Notes: generated by a model not told the origin, from the sequence alone. Shown: positions 1-7,268, counted from the first letter of the stretch. The stretch is DNA of 54,383 bases from Chryseobacterium gleum (GCA_945881885.1 CAMCVI010000012.1:1-54383); one strand, 5' to 3'. Program-made: numbers and translations.

Positions 1-399
1 TTGTTCTTCAATAGGCGGAAGAGGAATTTCAATTTCTCTAAAATCATTTTTTTGTAAATGTTTTATAGTTGCACCCTTAAAATGTTTTTCATTAATGTAT
101 TCTTGATTTAGTAGTAAAAAAAAATAAAAATACTTAATATCAGTATTATTTTTTGTTTTTATTGACCAAGTATCAGTAGAATAAGATGCCTTCCCTTCGT
201 AAAAGTGAACATAAAAATTTCCACCAGTTGGCAAATAAATATTATAACCATCAATAATACTTTTATTATATGTTTTGACTTTCTTACCACTAATAAAGAA
301 AGGATATTCACCTTCTTCATTTCCTTTAGATTTTAAAATAGATTTTTTATTTTCTAAAATAATATCGCCCAATTTTTTTATATCCCAACCTTGTTTCAT
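1..399 (-). CDS. hsdS: Type I restriction-modification specificity subunit HsdS (N-terminal part, runs off the window)
   Basis: This is the DNA-recognition subunit of a type I restriction-modification enzyme; it tells the HsdM methylase and HsdR translocase which sequence to bind. I read 133 codons from the ATG at 399 to the window edge without a stop. The N-terminus (MKQGWDIKKLGDI) is typical of a target-recognition domain start. The end of the visible part has ATIKHLQKNDFREIEIPLPP followed by IEEQ, the hallmark junction between the first recognition domain and the conserved spacer helix. The start codon overlaps the hsdM stop (ATGA), so the two are translationally coupled. The second recognition domain and any hsdR lie outside the window, so intactness cannot be judged. 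Confidence 0.88.
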   Translation of the reverse strand, partial: MKQGWDIKKLGDIILENKKSILKSKGNEEGEYPFFISGKKVKTYNKSIIDGYNIYLPTGGNFYVHFYEGKASYSTDTWSIKTKNNTDIKYFYFFLLLNQEYINEKHFKGATIKHLQKNDFREIEIPLPPIEEQ

Positions 400-1850
400 A
401 TCAATTCCAAAATTGAGTTTAATATATCAGCACTTTCTTCGTCCAATGCTTTCATCTCCTCCAAAATTTCTTGAGGTTGGCGTAAAGCGGCTTCTTCTTT
501 TTTATTAGGGTTTTTGGCACTTAGGTCAAAAGTAGTTTGGTCAATATCTTTTACAGCAATGCTCCAAGAGTTGTCGCTATCTGCTTTTGTTTTTTGTAAT
601 TCAATAAAATCGGCTAAATCTTTTTCGTTTAAGGCATTTGTCTTTCCTAAATTTCTATCCAAGTTCAATTGGTAAAACCATACCTTCTTGGTAGCACTTC
701 CTTTTTCAAAAAACAAAACCACTGTTTTTACACCAGCACCAGTAAAAGTTCCACCAGGCAAATCTAAAACAGTGTGTAGGTTACAACTTTCTAACAATTG
801 TTTACGTAATGCCACAGAAGCATTATCGGTATTGCTTAAAAAAGTATTTTTAATTACCACCGCAGCCTTACCACCAGCCTTTAGTATTTTAATAAAGTGT
901 TGTAAAAATAAAGAGGCGGTTTCTCCAGTTTTAATCGGGAAGTTTTGTTGCACTTCGGCACGTTCCTTACCGCCAAACGGAGGATTTGCCAGTATAATAT
1001 CGTAACGGTCTTTTTCTTGAATATCGGCTAAGTTTTCGGCAAGGGTATTGGTATGTATAATGTTTGGTGCTTCAATACCGTGAAAAATCATATTCATTGT
1101 GCCAATAATATAAGCCAATGATTTTTTTTCTTTACCGTAAAAGGTATTCTTCTGTAAGGTTTCTACATCGGTAGTCGTTAGTTTTTTGCTGCTTTGCAAA
1201 TAGGCAAAAGCTTCACATAAGAAACCAGCACTTCCCACAGCACCATCATATATTTTATTTCCAATTTCTGGAGCAACCACTTTAACAATTGTGGTAATTA
1301 ATGGTCTTGGCGTATAGTATTCACCACCATTACGCCCAGCATTACCCATATTCTGTATTTTGGACTCATACAAATGGCTCATTTCGTGCTTTTCAGCGTG
1401 GGTACGGAAACGAAGTTCGTCAATACGGTTTATTACTTCACGAAGGTTATATCCGCTTTGTATGCGGTTTTTAAGTTCGCTAAATATCTCTCCTATTTTA
1501 TATTCAATAGTATCAGCACTAAGAGCATCAGCCTTAAATTTTTTAAGGTAAGGAAATAGTTGAATGTTTACAAAATCGGCAAGGTCATCGCCAGTTAAGG
1601 CGGCGTTGTGGTCAATCTTACCATCAGCACCTTTTGGAGCTGCCCAAACATTCCATTGGTATTCAGTATCTATAAGTGGCTTGTATTGTTTTCCAGTTAA
1701 TTCAGCAGCCGTTGCTTTATCATTTTCTAAATCGTCTAAGTACTTTAAGAACAACACCCAAGAGGTTTGCTCTACGTAATCTAATTCGCTACCGCATCCA
1801 GCATCTTTGTGTAAGATGTCATCTATATTCTTGAAAGTTTGTTCAAACAT
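396..1850 (-). CDS. hsdM: Type I restriction-modification DNA methyltransferase HsdM
   Basis: HsdM is the adenine-N6 DNA methyltransferase subunit of a type I system; with HsdS it protects host DNA, and with HsdR the complex cuts foreign DNA. The 484-residue length is normal. It has an N-terminal helical HsdM_N domain (FEQTFKNIDDILHKDAGCGS, with SWVLFLKYLDDLE), an AdoMet-binding motif DGAVGSAGFL near residue 203, and the catalytic motif IV NPPFGG near residue 288. The sequence KIQNMGNAGRNGGEYYTPR before the AdoMet motif is classic HsdM. It lies directly upstream of hsdS with a 4-base overlap. No hsdR is seen inside the window. Family assignment is secure; activity is inferred. Confidence 0.96.
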   Translation of the reverse strand: MFEQTFKNIDDILHKDAGCGSELDYVEQTSWVLFLKYLDDLENDKATAAELTGKQYKPLIDTEYQWNVWAAPKGADGKIDHNAALTGDDLADFVNIQLFPYLKKFKADALSADTIEYKIGEIFSELKNRIQSGYNLREVINRIDELRFRTHAEKHEMSHLYESKIQNMGNAGRNGGEYYTPRPLITTIVKVVAPEIGNKIYDGAVGSAGFLCEAFAYLQSSKKLTTTDVETLQKNTFYGKEKKSLAYIIGTMNMIFHGIEAPNIIHTNTLAENLADIQEKDRYDIILANPPFGGKERAEVQQNFPIKTGETASLFLQHFIKILKAGGKAAVVIKNTFLSNTDNASVALRKQLLESCNLHTVLDLPGGTFTGAGVKTVVLFFEKGSATKKVWFYQLNLDRNLGKTNALNEKDLADFIELQKTKADSDNSWSIAVKDIDQTTFDLSAKNPNKKEEAALRQPQEILEEMKALDEESADILNSILELI

Positions 1851-1876
1851 TGTTTTTGTTATTATTTCTTGGTTTT

Positions 1877-1884
1877 CAAATATA
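1877..1884 (-). promoter_or_regulatory. Putative -7 promoter box for hsdMS
   Basis: On the minus strand this reads TATATTTG, matching the Bacteroidota -7 consensus TAnnTTTG, 26 bases upstream of the hsdM ATG. No clear -33 TTG is visible, so the call rests on the -7 box and its position. Confidence 0.45.
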
Positions 1885-1895
1885 ATAAAATATAG

Positions 1896-2126
1896 CTAAA
1901 TTCTAAAGTAATTTTTAACTTTAAGATATTCTAAAAAGGCTTTAGAACCTTTAATTTCAAGCTCATCTTTAAAACCTCTTATTAGACTTATAATAGGCTT
2001 TGGATTATTAACATTGACTTTTAGTAAGTAAAGGTCAGAATTTTTGATTTTATAACAAAAAGAGAGGGCAATTGCCCTCTCTTTAATTTGTTTAAAACTT
2101 ATTTGTTTAAATAACTTATTATACGA
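1896..2126 (-). pseudogene. Start-less open frame of 76 codons, possible gene remnant
   Basis: Between the protease stop and hsdM the minus strand has an open frame of 76 codons ending in TAG at 1896, bounded upstream by two TAA codons and with no ATG, GTG, TTG or CTG start. The predicted peptide looks protein-like rather than low-complexity; its middle reads NSDLYLLKVNVNNPKPIISL and its end is FLEYLKVKNYFRI. I do not recognise a family. It could be the C-terminal remnant of a gene truncated when the island was assembled, or a chance open frame. A strong terminator palindrome lies inside it (2059-2084), which argues for chance or decay. Confidence 0.25.
2059..2084. terminator. Bidirectional rho-independent terminator
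   Basis: A perfect 13-bp inverted repeat (AAAGAGAGGGCAA and its complement) without a loop spacer. On the minus strand it is followed by extra T residues, so it would end the protease transcript that stops at 2151. Confidence 0.75.
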
Positions 2127-2150
2127 TTATTAGCCGTCGATTGTTTTTAT

Positions 2151-4403
2151 TTATTGTTTAATTAATTTCACAGTTTTATTAAAGTTGATTCCTTTAAAAT
2201 TAAGAATGTATATGCCATTTTGTAGGTTACTTAAGTCCAACTCTTTATTATCTAATGAACTATCAAAAGAACCTTCAACTACTTTTTGACCTAAAGTATT
2301 ATACAATTCATAAGTACCTGAATTTTCTTTTGAAGTAATATATATTTTTGATGTTGTTGGATTGGGATAAACTATAAAACTATTCAGATTATCAAATGTG
2401 TCAATATTTAAGGCTTGTTCAATTAATTGCATACCAGCTAAAGCATTTATTTTACCTCTACCCCATTTTACATTAGGTGGTGTTGAATAAGTTGTGCCAT
2501 AAAATTGAAATGAATCAGAAACTGGAGAAGCTGTAATTGAAGTATTAGCAATAATTGTCCTAACATCATTAGTTGTAAGTTGTGGAGCGGCTTGTAACCA
2601 CAAAGCAATAATTCCACTTACTACTGGAGCTGCCATTGATGTTCCTTGCATTTTACCGTAAGAATAAGTTCCATAAACATTTGTTACATCATTAATAACT
2701 GGACCACCAGATTGATAATTTGTATCGAAAGAGTTTAATGATGAAACAATTCTATTGCCTGGTGCAGTAACATCTGGTTTAATAATCAAGTCAGCTCTTG
2801 GACCTTTACTTGAAGAATATGAAAGTCCACCAACCGTTCCTGGGGGATTTCCTAAATTTTCATTAGTTGCATTATATGAGCCAACTGTAATAACACCTGA
2901 AGCATTACCTGGCTCTGTAATTGAAAAATAATCATCCCCATCGGTGAAACTAAAACCAGATGGATTAATAAATTCACATTGATTACACCATGAATGGACG
3001 TTATCACCAATAGATTGAATTGAAACAACTAAATAATCTGTTGCAGTATCATTTAGGGTATTACATGAAATTCTTAAGTGAGGTCTATTGTTCAAAGGAT
3101 TTATTTCTGAAGTTAATGAAATTGTCCAGTTATCATCATTAAGTGGCCCAAAATCAACATCAACTAAAGTGTATGGATTCTGAAAATTTAAATTACCATT
3201 TATTATAAATTGAATTACACTTGAATCATAAGTTTGATTAGAAGTATTATAAACTCCAATAGTAACTCCAAAAGCACTATTTACACCTTGGTTATTTCCC
3301 CAAATATCAATGTTTGATGCACCAATATTCTTGTTATTCAAAATAAATTTAGTTTGATTACCATTAAAAATATTTACTGCATGTTTTTTTGCCCCTCCAT
3401 CATTACCAGCTGATTTTACCATTATTAATCCCTGATTTGTAGATAATGCATTTAGAGAAGCACTTAATAAATCAGTACCGTCATGAGGCCCAAGATTTAT
3501 TCCAAAACTCATATTAATAACTGCAGGTTTACTAACAGAGTTTGCATAATTTTTTATGTAGTTAATTGCATCAACTAATTTTGTGCTGTTTGATGTTCCT
3601 GCAATTTCACCAACTAAATCACTACCATTTGAAACTAATATTATATCCGTATCAGGAGCCATTCCTTTTAATAAGCTTGGGTTTCCATTTCCAGAACCTG
3701 CAGCAATACCTGTAACATGACTGCCGTGAGATTCATTGGTCATATCTCTCATTTTGTTCAATATAGCTGTTGAACTAACATATTCAGAACCATAATTAAA
3801 AGTAGTGGGTGAATTTCCTGTTGTATTATTTTGTTCCCATACTTTTTTAATTCTTAGATTTCCATTACTATCTTTAAAATTTGGATGGGTGTAATCTAAA
3901 CCAATGTCAATTATCCCTATGATTACTCCAGTACCAGTATAAGATTGGCTTAGACCAGTACCCAAATGAACAGAATTAGTATTAGTTTGAGTTCTTGCAT
4001 TACTTACTTCTAATTCTAATTTTTCACCTATGTCAGCATATTTTAAACATTCTATGTTCTCTAAAAGTGGCAAATCATTAACTTTTACAAATGCTGTTGA
4101 AATGTTTTCTGATATTTTCAAAACATCTAAGAAAATATTTTTACTGTTAAAATTTGTACAATCGTTTTCAAATAATAAAGTAATCCTTACTAAACTGTTT
4201 AAATTTACTTCTGTAAGTATATTACTTTTATTTAGTTGAGCTTCTGAAAAGAGTGACCTTGTAACAATAGAAAGTTTAGAATTTTCTAATTTACTTTCAA
4301 CTTTAATAATTCTTGATTCATCGGTAAAAATCTGTTGTGAAAATAAGTTAAAACTTAATAAAAGCACAAGTAAATTTAGTGGTTTTGAAATACTATTTTT
4401 CAT
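2151..4403 (-). CDS. Secreted subtilisin-like serine protease (S8) with T9SS type A sorting domain
   Basis: A 750-residue exported protease. The N-terminus has a signal peptide (hydrophobic LLVLLLSFNLFSQ) followed by a propeptide-like region. The subtilisin triad is visible: Asp in IIDIGLDYTHPNF near residue 166, His in ESHGSHVTGIAAGSG near residue 226, and Ser in GTSMAAPVVSGIIAL near residue 589. The long insert between His and Ser is common in large S8A enzymes. The last ~75 residues (FIVYPNPTTSKIYI, ending NFNKTVKLIKQ) form a type A T9SS sorting domain, so the mature enzyme should be secreted or surface-anchored. It is intact and sits in the mobile island between hsdM and the umu remnants. 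A structured leader with a terminator lies directly upstream and may control it. Substrate unknown. Confidence 0.95.
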   Translation of the reverse strand: MKNSISKPLNLLVLLLSFNLFSQQIFTDESRIIKVESKLENSKLSIVTRSLFSEAQLNKSNILTEVNLNSLVRITLLFENDCTNFNSKNIFLDVLKISENISTAFVKVNDLPLLENIECLKYADIGEKLELEVSNARTQTNTNSVHLGTGLSQSYTGTGVIIGIIDIGLDYTHPNFKDSNGNLRIKKVWEQNNTTGNSPTTFNYGSEYVSSTAILNKMRDMTNESHGSHVTGIAAGSGNGNPSLLKGMAPDTDIILVSNGSDLVGEIAGTSNSTKLVDAINYIKNYANSVSKPAVINMSFGINLGPHDGTDLLSASLNALSTNQGLIMVKSAGNDGGAKKHAVNIFNGNQTKFILNNKNIGASNIDIWGNNQGVNSAFGVTIGVYNTSNQTYDSSVIQFIINGNLNFQNPYTLVDVDFGPLNDDNWTISLTSEINPLNNRPHLRISCNTLNDTATDYLVVSIQSIGDNVHSWCNQCEFINPSGFSFTDGDDYFSITEPGNASGVITVGSYNATNENLGNPPGTVGGLSYSSSKGPRADLIIKPDVTAPGNRIVSSLNSFDTNYQSGGPVINDVTNVYGTYSYGKMQGTSMAAPVVSGIIALWLQAAPQLTTNDVRTIIANTSITASPVSDSFQFYGTTYSTPPNVKWGRGKINALAGMQLIEQALNIDTFDNLNSFIVYPNPTTSKIYITSKENSGTYELYNTLGQKVVEGSFDSSLDNKELDLSNLQNGIYILNFKGINFNKTVKLIKQ

Positions 4404-4407
4404 AATT

Positions 4408-4431
4408 AAAAAACCAACCGCCCCAAGTTGG
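4408..4431 (-). terminator. Intrinsic terminator five bases upstream of the protease start
   Basis: On the minus strand CCAAC, an 8-base loop and GTTGG are followed by six T residues, ending at 4408 just before the protease ATG at 4403. A terminator placed between a leader and a start codon is the usual expression platform of transcription attenuation, or the end of an independent small RNA. Confidence 0.6.
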
Positions 4432-4589
4432 CTTTACTCCATAAAAAAACAGCGTGGGACAGTTTACTCTACCTGTCGTTGAGGTGGTCGAATACCTGCA
4501 TACAAAGTAAAGCAAAGCCCACGCATATCGCATGAGCGTTCACTCTGACTTCCTTGTATGCATTTGAAATTTCGACCTTTCAACAACAG
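4408..4589 (-). ncRNA. Candidate structured RNA: leader of the protease gene or independent small RNA
   Basis: Read 5' to 3' on the minus strand this stretch folds into a rod of three co-axial helices: 4589-4580 with 4482-4473 (10 bp, one G-U), 4577-4571 with 4492-4486 (7 bp, GGTCGAA), and 4562-4554 with 4505-4497 (9 bp, TGCATACAA). Two segments in the apical part have perfect complements downstream of the rod: 4524-4518 (GCGTGGG) with 4458-4452, and 4513-4506 (GCTTTACT) with 4438-4431. These two pairings cross each other, so they are pseudoknots or alternatives. The element ends in the terminator at 4408-4431. I match it to no known riboswitch. It could also be a palindromic mobile-element end or, less likely, an attC-like site. 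Confidence 0.4.
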
Positions 4590-4658
4590 ATTATCAGCAA
4601 AACGCTATTTTTAGTAAAATTAACTTAACAAATGTATAAAATTTTGCTGATAACTCTG
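4587..4658. repeat. Inverted repeat with 12-bp perfect arms
   Basis: TTATCAGCAAAA at 4591-4602 is exactly inverted at 4642-4653 (TTTTGCTGATAA). Allowing one gap the arms extend outward by CAGA/CTCTG. The 39-base spacer contains the putative protease -7 box. It could be a regulator site, an element end, or part of the structured RNA region. Confidence 0.6.
4629..4636 (-). promoter_or_regulatory. Putative -7 box for the structured RNA and protease
   Basis: The minus strand reads TACATTTG, a perfect TAnnTTTG. Transcription from here would begin near 4622 and give a leader of about 220 bases before the protease ATG. The -33 position has only a weak match (TTA). Confidence 0.4.
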
Positions 4659-4706
4659 TCTTTTGCTTTTAATATTAATCAAGTATCTTTTAAAACATAT
4701 AAAAAA

Positions 4707-4781
4707 ATGTTTGCTTTAGTTGATTGTAATAACTTCTATGCCAGTTGTGAAAGGGTATTTAATCCTTCATTAAGTTGTTAA
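4707..4781 (+). pseudogene. umuC: umuC 5' remnant (error-prone DNA polymerase V subunit, first 24 codons)
   Basis: An ATG opens a frame reading MFALVDCNNFYASCERVFNP, the diagnostic start of UmuC-type Y-family DNA polymerases, including the metal-binding Asp of the DCNNFYASCE motif. It ends in TAA after 24 codons; the remaining ~400 residues of the polymerase are absent. This is a truncated remnant of an SOS mutagenesis operon, which is often found on mobile elements. UmuD-like sequence follows directly, in the wrong order for a umuDC operon, so the fragment arose by rearrangement rather than a simple stop mutation. Confidence 0.85.
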
Positions 4782-4890
4782 GGCTGTATTTTCAAGTCCA
4801 GCAGAAGATTAGTTTGATGAGAAGATTAGTTTGGATGAGAAGTACATAACAAAGCCTAATTCTACCTACATTATTAAGATTAGAGGTAGT
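4780..4890 (+). pseudogene. umuD: umuD internal remnant with nonsense mutation
   Basis: In the +1 frame relative to the umuC remnant I read KAVFSSPAED, a stop codon, then FDEKISLDEKYITKPNSTYI and IKIRGS before a second stop. This aligns without gaps to the cleavage and early catalytic part of UmuD/LexA-type S24 peptidases (F-P-S-P-A-E-D-Y ... L-N-E ... P-S-A-T-F ... V-x-G-D-S). The first stop sits exactly where the family has Tyr (TAT to TAG). The catalytic Ser-Met and everything after are missing. The DNA also contains a near-perfect tandem 17-18-base repeat (GAAGATTAGTTTGATGA type) at about 4804-4838. Non-functional. Confidence 0.75.
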
Positions 4891-4911
4891 TAAGCATTTG
4901 ATAAGGGATTT

Positions 4912-5814
4912 TTAGTTAAATAATCTATCAATCTTAGCTTTTGATTCTTTGTTTGGAGTTCTACTTTTAAAAATTTGTTCCCCAGATATAGATTCACTTT
5001 TTTTGTTTATAAAAAATTGGGAAGATATATTACAAACATCTTTAATGTTTTCATAATCAATAATTTTTTTATCTTTTAGTAATCTCAAAAAGTAACTTAA
5101 TTCACCCAGATTTTTTTTCCAAATTATTTTTTCAGCTCTTTCTATTTCAAAGCCTACAAACACTTTTATTAACAAAGGCTTTTGAGTTTTATTTACATAG
5201 CCAAATATAATTAAATTATTAAATATTTTTTTTATAATATTGGATGTTGGCCTATCATTTGCTTTTAGATTTATAAATTTTGTTTGTTTCTTAATTTCAT
5301 GAGTTGTAATTTTTATTTTTGAATTAGCTCTTAATTGAATATTTGTAATTTCCCTATGTTTAGAATGGTCAATATTTTTGTTGATTTCTTCTTTTGAAGT
5401 TATGTAAACAAAAAAGTCATTCATTATGTAAAATAAATTATCGGTTAAACTTTTTTCATAAGAATTAATTTCTTCACCTTTAGATTTTAAATTATTATCA
5501 CTATAATCTAAAATAGTTTTCGATAATTTATCGTATGAAATAAATTCATCAATTTTGATTGCTTTTGACATTTCATTTAAGTGGTAAATAAATCCGATGA
5601 TTTCAGGGATTATTTCCAAATTCCATTTAATTGAACTTCGCTTATGTTTTCGGAAATAATCTTTGTTTACCATTAAAGTTAGTCCTAAATCAAAATTGGT
5701 TTTTACGGCTGGAGGAAGAGATTTGTAGTATTCTAAAAATAAGTCATATAAACCTAAAATATCTTTATATTCATCAGTTTTGAAGTCAGTTCTTTTATAA
5801 ACTTTAATTTCCAT
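4912..5814 (-). CDS. RteC-like mobile-element protein, function unknown
   Basis: About 300 residues, hydrophilic, rich in Lys, Ile and Asn, with no signal peptide or membrane segment. The C-terminus (NLGELSYFLRLLKDKKII, then IKDVCNISSQFF and a basic SRTPNKESKAKIDRLFN tail) resembles the C-terminal domain of RteC-type proteins found in Bacteroidota conjugative elements, where RteC activates excision genes. That match is by eye and modest. The start at 5814 (MEIKVYKRTDF) is chosen because it overlaps the recombinase stop as ATGGAAATTAA; an ATG at 5838 is possible in the same frame. The coupling to the recombinase suggests a joint role in integration or excision. Confidence 0.55.
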   Translation of the reverse strand: MEIKVYKRTDFKTDEYKDILGLYDLFLEYYKSLPPAVKTNFDLGLTLMVNKDYFRKHKRSSIKWNLEIIPEIIGFIYHLNEMSKAIKIDEFISYDKLSKTILDYSDNNLKSKGEEINSYEKSLTDNLFYIMNDFFVYITSKEEINKNIDHSKHREITNIQLRANSKIKITTHEIKKQTKFINLKANDRPTSNIIKKIFNNLIIFGYVNKTQKPLLIKVFVGFEIERAEKIIWKKNLGELSYFLRLLKDKKIIDYENIKDVCNISSQFFINKKSESISGEQIFKSRTPNKESKAKIDRLFN

Positions 5815-7057
5815 AGTATGTTCTATTAATAAAGTCACCCTCTAATTCAATTGGGAGTGAAGCAATATAATTACTTGTTGTTGTGATGTTTGTATGACCT
5901 AATTTTTCTTTTATATATGTAATTGGGGCTCCATTTTGTGACATGTGAGTTGCCCAAGTATGCCTTGCATTATAAAATGTTATATTATCAGTATTTATTT
6001 TATCCTTTGTTAAAATTTTAAAATTATTATTTAGAACTGATAGGAACTGTTTGATTTTTTTGTGTTGGATTTCGGATGAATCAGCTTTATCAATTATACC
6101 AAAAACATATTCTTTGTTTTTATCAAAAAGCCTATCAAGAATAGTCTTGTTTTTATCATGTAAGGGTAAAACAATTTCGGTATTGTTCACTCTGTTATTT
6201 TCAGTTTTTCTTCTTATAAATCTAACACTTTCTTTGGAAATATTATTGCATTTTAAATAAGCCAAATCAGTAAGATTAATTCCGCAAGTATAATATGAAA
6301 AAAGCCAATAATCTTTAGCAAACTCTTGGTTTTTATTTTTTGGTATTAACCCCTCTAAAATTGTAATATCATTTTTTGATAAAACTTCTTTTATCATTTT
6401 TTGATTTTTTATTGCAAATTGAGTTTTGCCAAACGGGTAGTTATTTTTTTCAACCACACCACGTTTAATAGCTTCGTTGTAAATAGCTCTTAAACCTCTT
6501 AAATAAATACCAATTGTGTTGGTAGAGCAGTTTCTTGTTTTAAGTGCAAAATTTTCAAAACCTTTAAGCCATTTTAAGTTTATATCATCAAAAGTCAAAG
6601 CATTAAAATCCATTTTGATGTAAATTGCGTACAATTCGATGGAACGCATTGAGTCTCTGTATGAGTTTCGGGTACTTATTTTTTCAGATTTATTTAGTTC
6701 AATTATTTTTTCATCAAAAAAATATTTTACAGAATTTAAAGCAATTTTCTTACTTAAGTATTTTTGCTTAAGAATATCGATTTCAAAAGGTTCAATAGTT
6801 TTTACTAAATTTCTAATATAATGTATATATTCGTCCAATTCGTTTTTTAAAACAATTAATGTTTTTTTGTTTGATTTAGAAAAGTTCTTATGCTCTTCTT
6901 CTGTTAGCTCATATCGTGTTCTTAAGAAATAGTTTTGCTGTTTTACTGAGTCGTAAATTCTAATCTTTAAAGGATATTTCCCGTTTTTTAGTTTTCGCCG
7001 TAAATCAAAATAATAATCTACAGATACTTTTAAAAAAAAATTATTTGAAGTGGTCAT
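5804..7057 (-). CDS. Tyrosine recombinase/integrase of the island
   Basis: A 417-residue site-specific integrase of the Bacteroidota phage-integrase family. The N-terminus (LKNGKYPLKIRIYDSVKQQN) is the arm-binding-like domain, followed by a SAM-like core-binding domain (residues ~100-200) and the catalytic domain. The HxxR box is ARHTWATH near residue 365, the second His is in LGHTNITTTSNY, and the Tyr nucleophile is in the same segment near residue 397. At the position of the first catalytic Arg the sequence is TCGINLTDLAYLK, without Arg, as is also known for IntDOT. The gene lies next to a truncated tRNA, the normal layout for the integrase and attachment site of an integrated element. Confidence 0.95.
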   Translation of the reverse strand: MTTSNNFFLKVSVDYYFDLRRKLKNGKYPLKIRIYDSVKQQNYFLRTRYELTEEEHKNFSKSNKKTLIVLKNELDEYIHYIRNLVKTIEPFEIDILKQKYLSKKIALNSVKYFFDEKIIELNKSEKISTRNSYRDSMRSIELYAIYIKMDFNALTFDDINLKWLKGFENFALKTRNCSTNTIGIYLRGLRAIYNEAIKRGVVEKNNYPFGKTQFAIKNQKMIKEVLSKNDITILEGLIPKNKNQEFAKDYWLFSYYTCGINLTDLAYLKCNNISKESVRFIRRKTENNRVNNTEIVLPLHDKNKTILDRLFDKNKEYVFGIIDKADSSEIQHKKIKQFLSVLNNNFKILTKDKINTDNITFYNARHTWATHMSQNGAPITYIKEKLGHTNITTTSNYIASLPIELEGDFINRTYYGN

Positions 7058-7063
7058 GTTTTA

Positions 7064-7116
7064 TTTGCAATAAATTTGCAATAAAATTATGCATAAATAC
7101 AATAATATACAATAAT
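7064..7116. repeat. Two short tandem repeats between integrase and attachment site
   Basis: An 11-mer TTTGCAATAAA occurs twice in tandem at 7064-7085, and a 10-mer ATACAATAAT twice in tandem at 7097-7116, with the palindrome TTATGCATAA between. Tandem iterons between an integrase gene and its att site often bind the integrase arm domain or an excision factor; that role here is inferred from position. Confidence 0.55.
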
Positions 7117-7184
7117 ATTACGCATATTTTTTTCCTTATATTACTGTTTATCAGTATTATTATATTATTTAATATTACATTTAA

Positions 7185-7231
7185 CCTGACTCATAATCAG
7201 GTGGTCCCTGGTTCGAGCCCAGGTGGGACCA
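7185..7231 (+). tRNA. 3' half of a tRNA-Met(CAT): attachment-site scar of the island
   Basis: From the anticodon arm onward the sequence is a good tRNA: stem CCTGA/TCAGG around loop CTCATAA (anticodon CAT at 7192-7194), variable loop TGGTC, T-arm CCTGG-TTCGAGC-CCAGG, acceptor 3' strand TGGGACC and discriminator A at 7231. The D-arm and 5' acceptor strand (expected GGTCCCA) are absent; AT-rich island DNA lies there instead. The CCA is not encoded. The G1:C72-type acceptor argues for elongator Met rather than initiator; Ile2(CAT) cannot be fully excluded. It is a non-functional displaced 3' end left by integration into the tRNA gene; the complete copy should lie beyond the left edge. Confidence 0.85.
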
Positions 7232-7240
7232 CAATAAAAA

Positions 7241-7268
7241 AAAGCCTTTACAGAAATGTGGAGGCTTT
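7241..7268 (+). terminator. Rho-independent terminator after the tRNA 3' half
   Basis: AAAGCCT at 7241-7247 pairs with AGGCTTT at 7262-7268 and is followed by T residues. It is probably the original terminator of the tRNA gene. Confidence 0.7.

Noticed and set aside
4473..4589. Integron attC-like palindrome (GTTGA..TCAAC arms)
   Set aside because: The length and paired arms fit loosely, but the GTTRRRY core is not met, there is no integron integrase or cassette array, and the downstream terminator suits an RNA better.
4404..4620. Known riboswitch classes (TPP, cobalamin, SAM, FMN)
   Set aside because: None of their conserved core sequences could be found in the leader.
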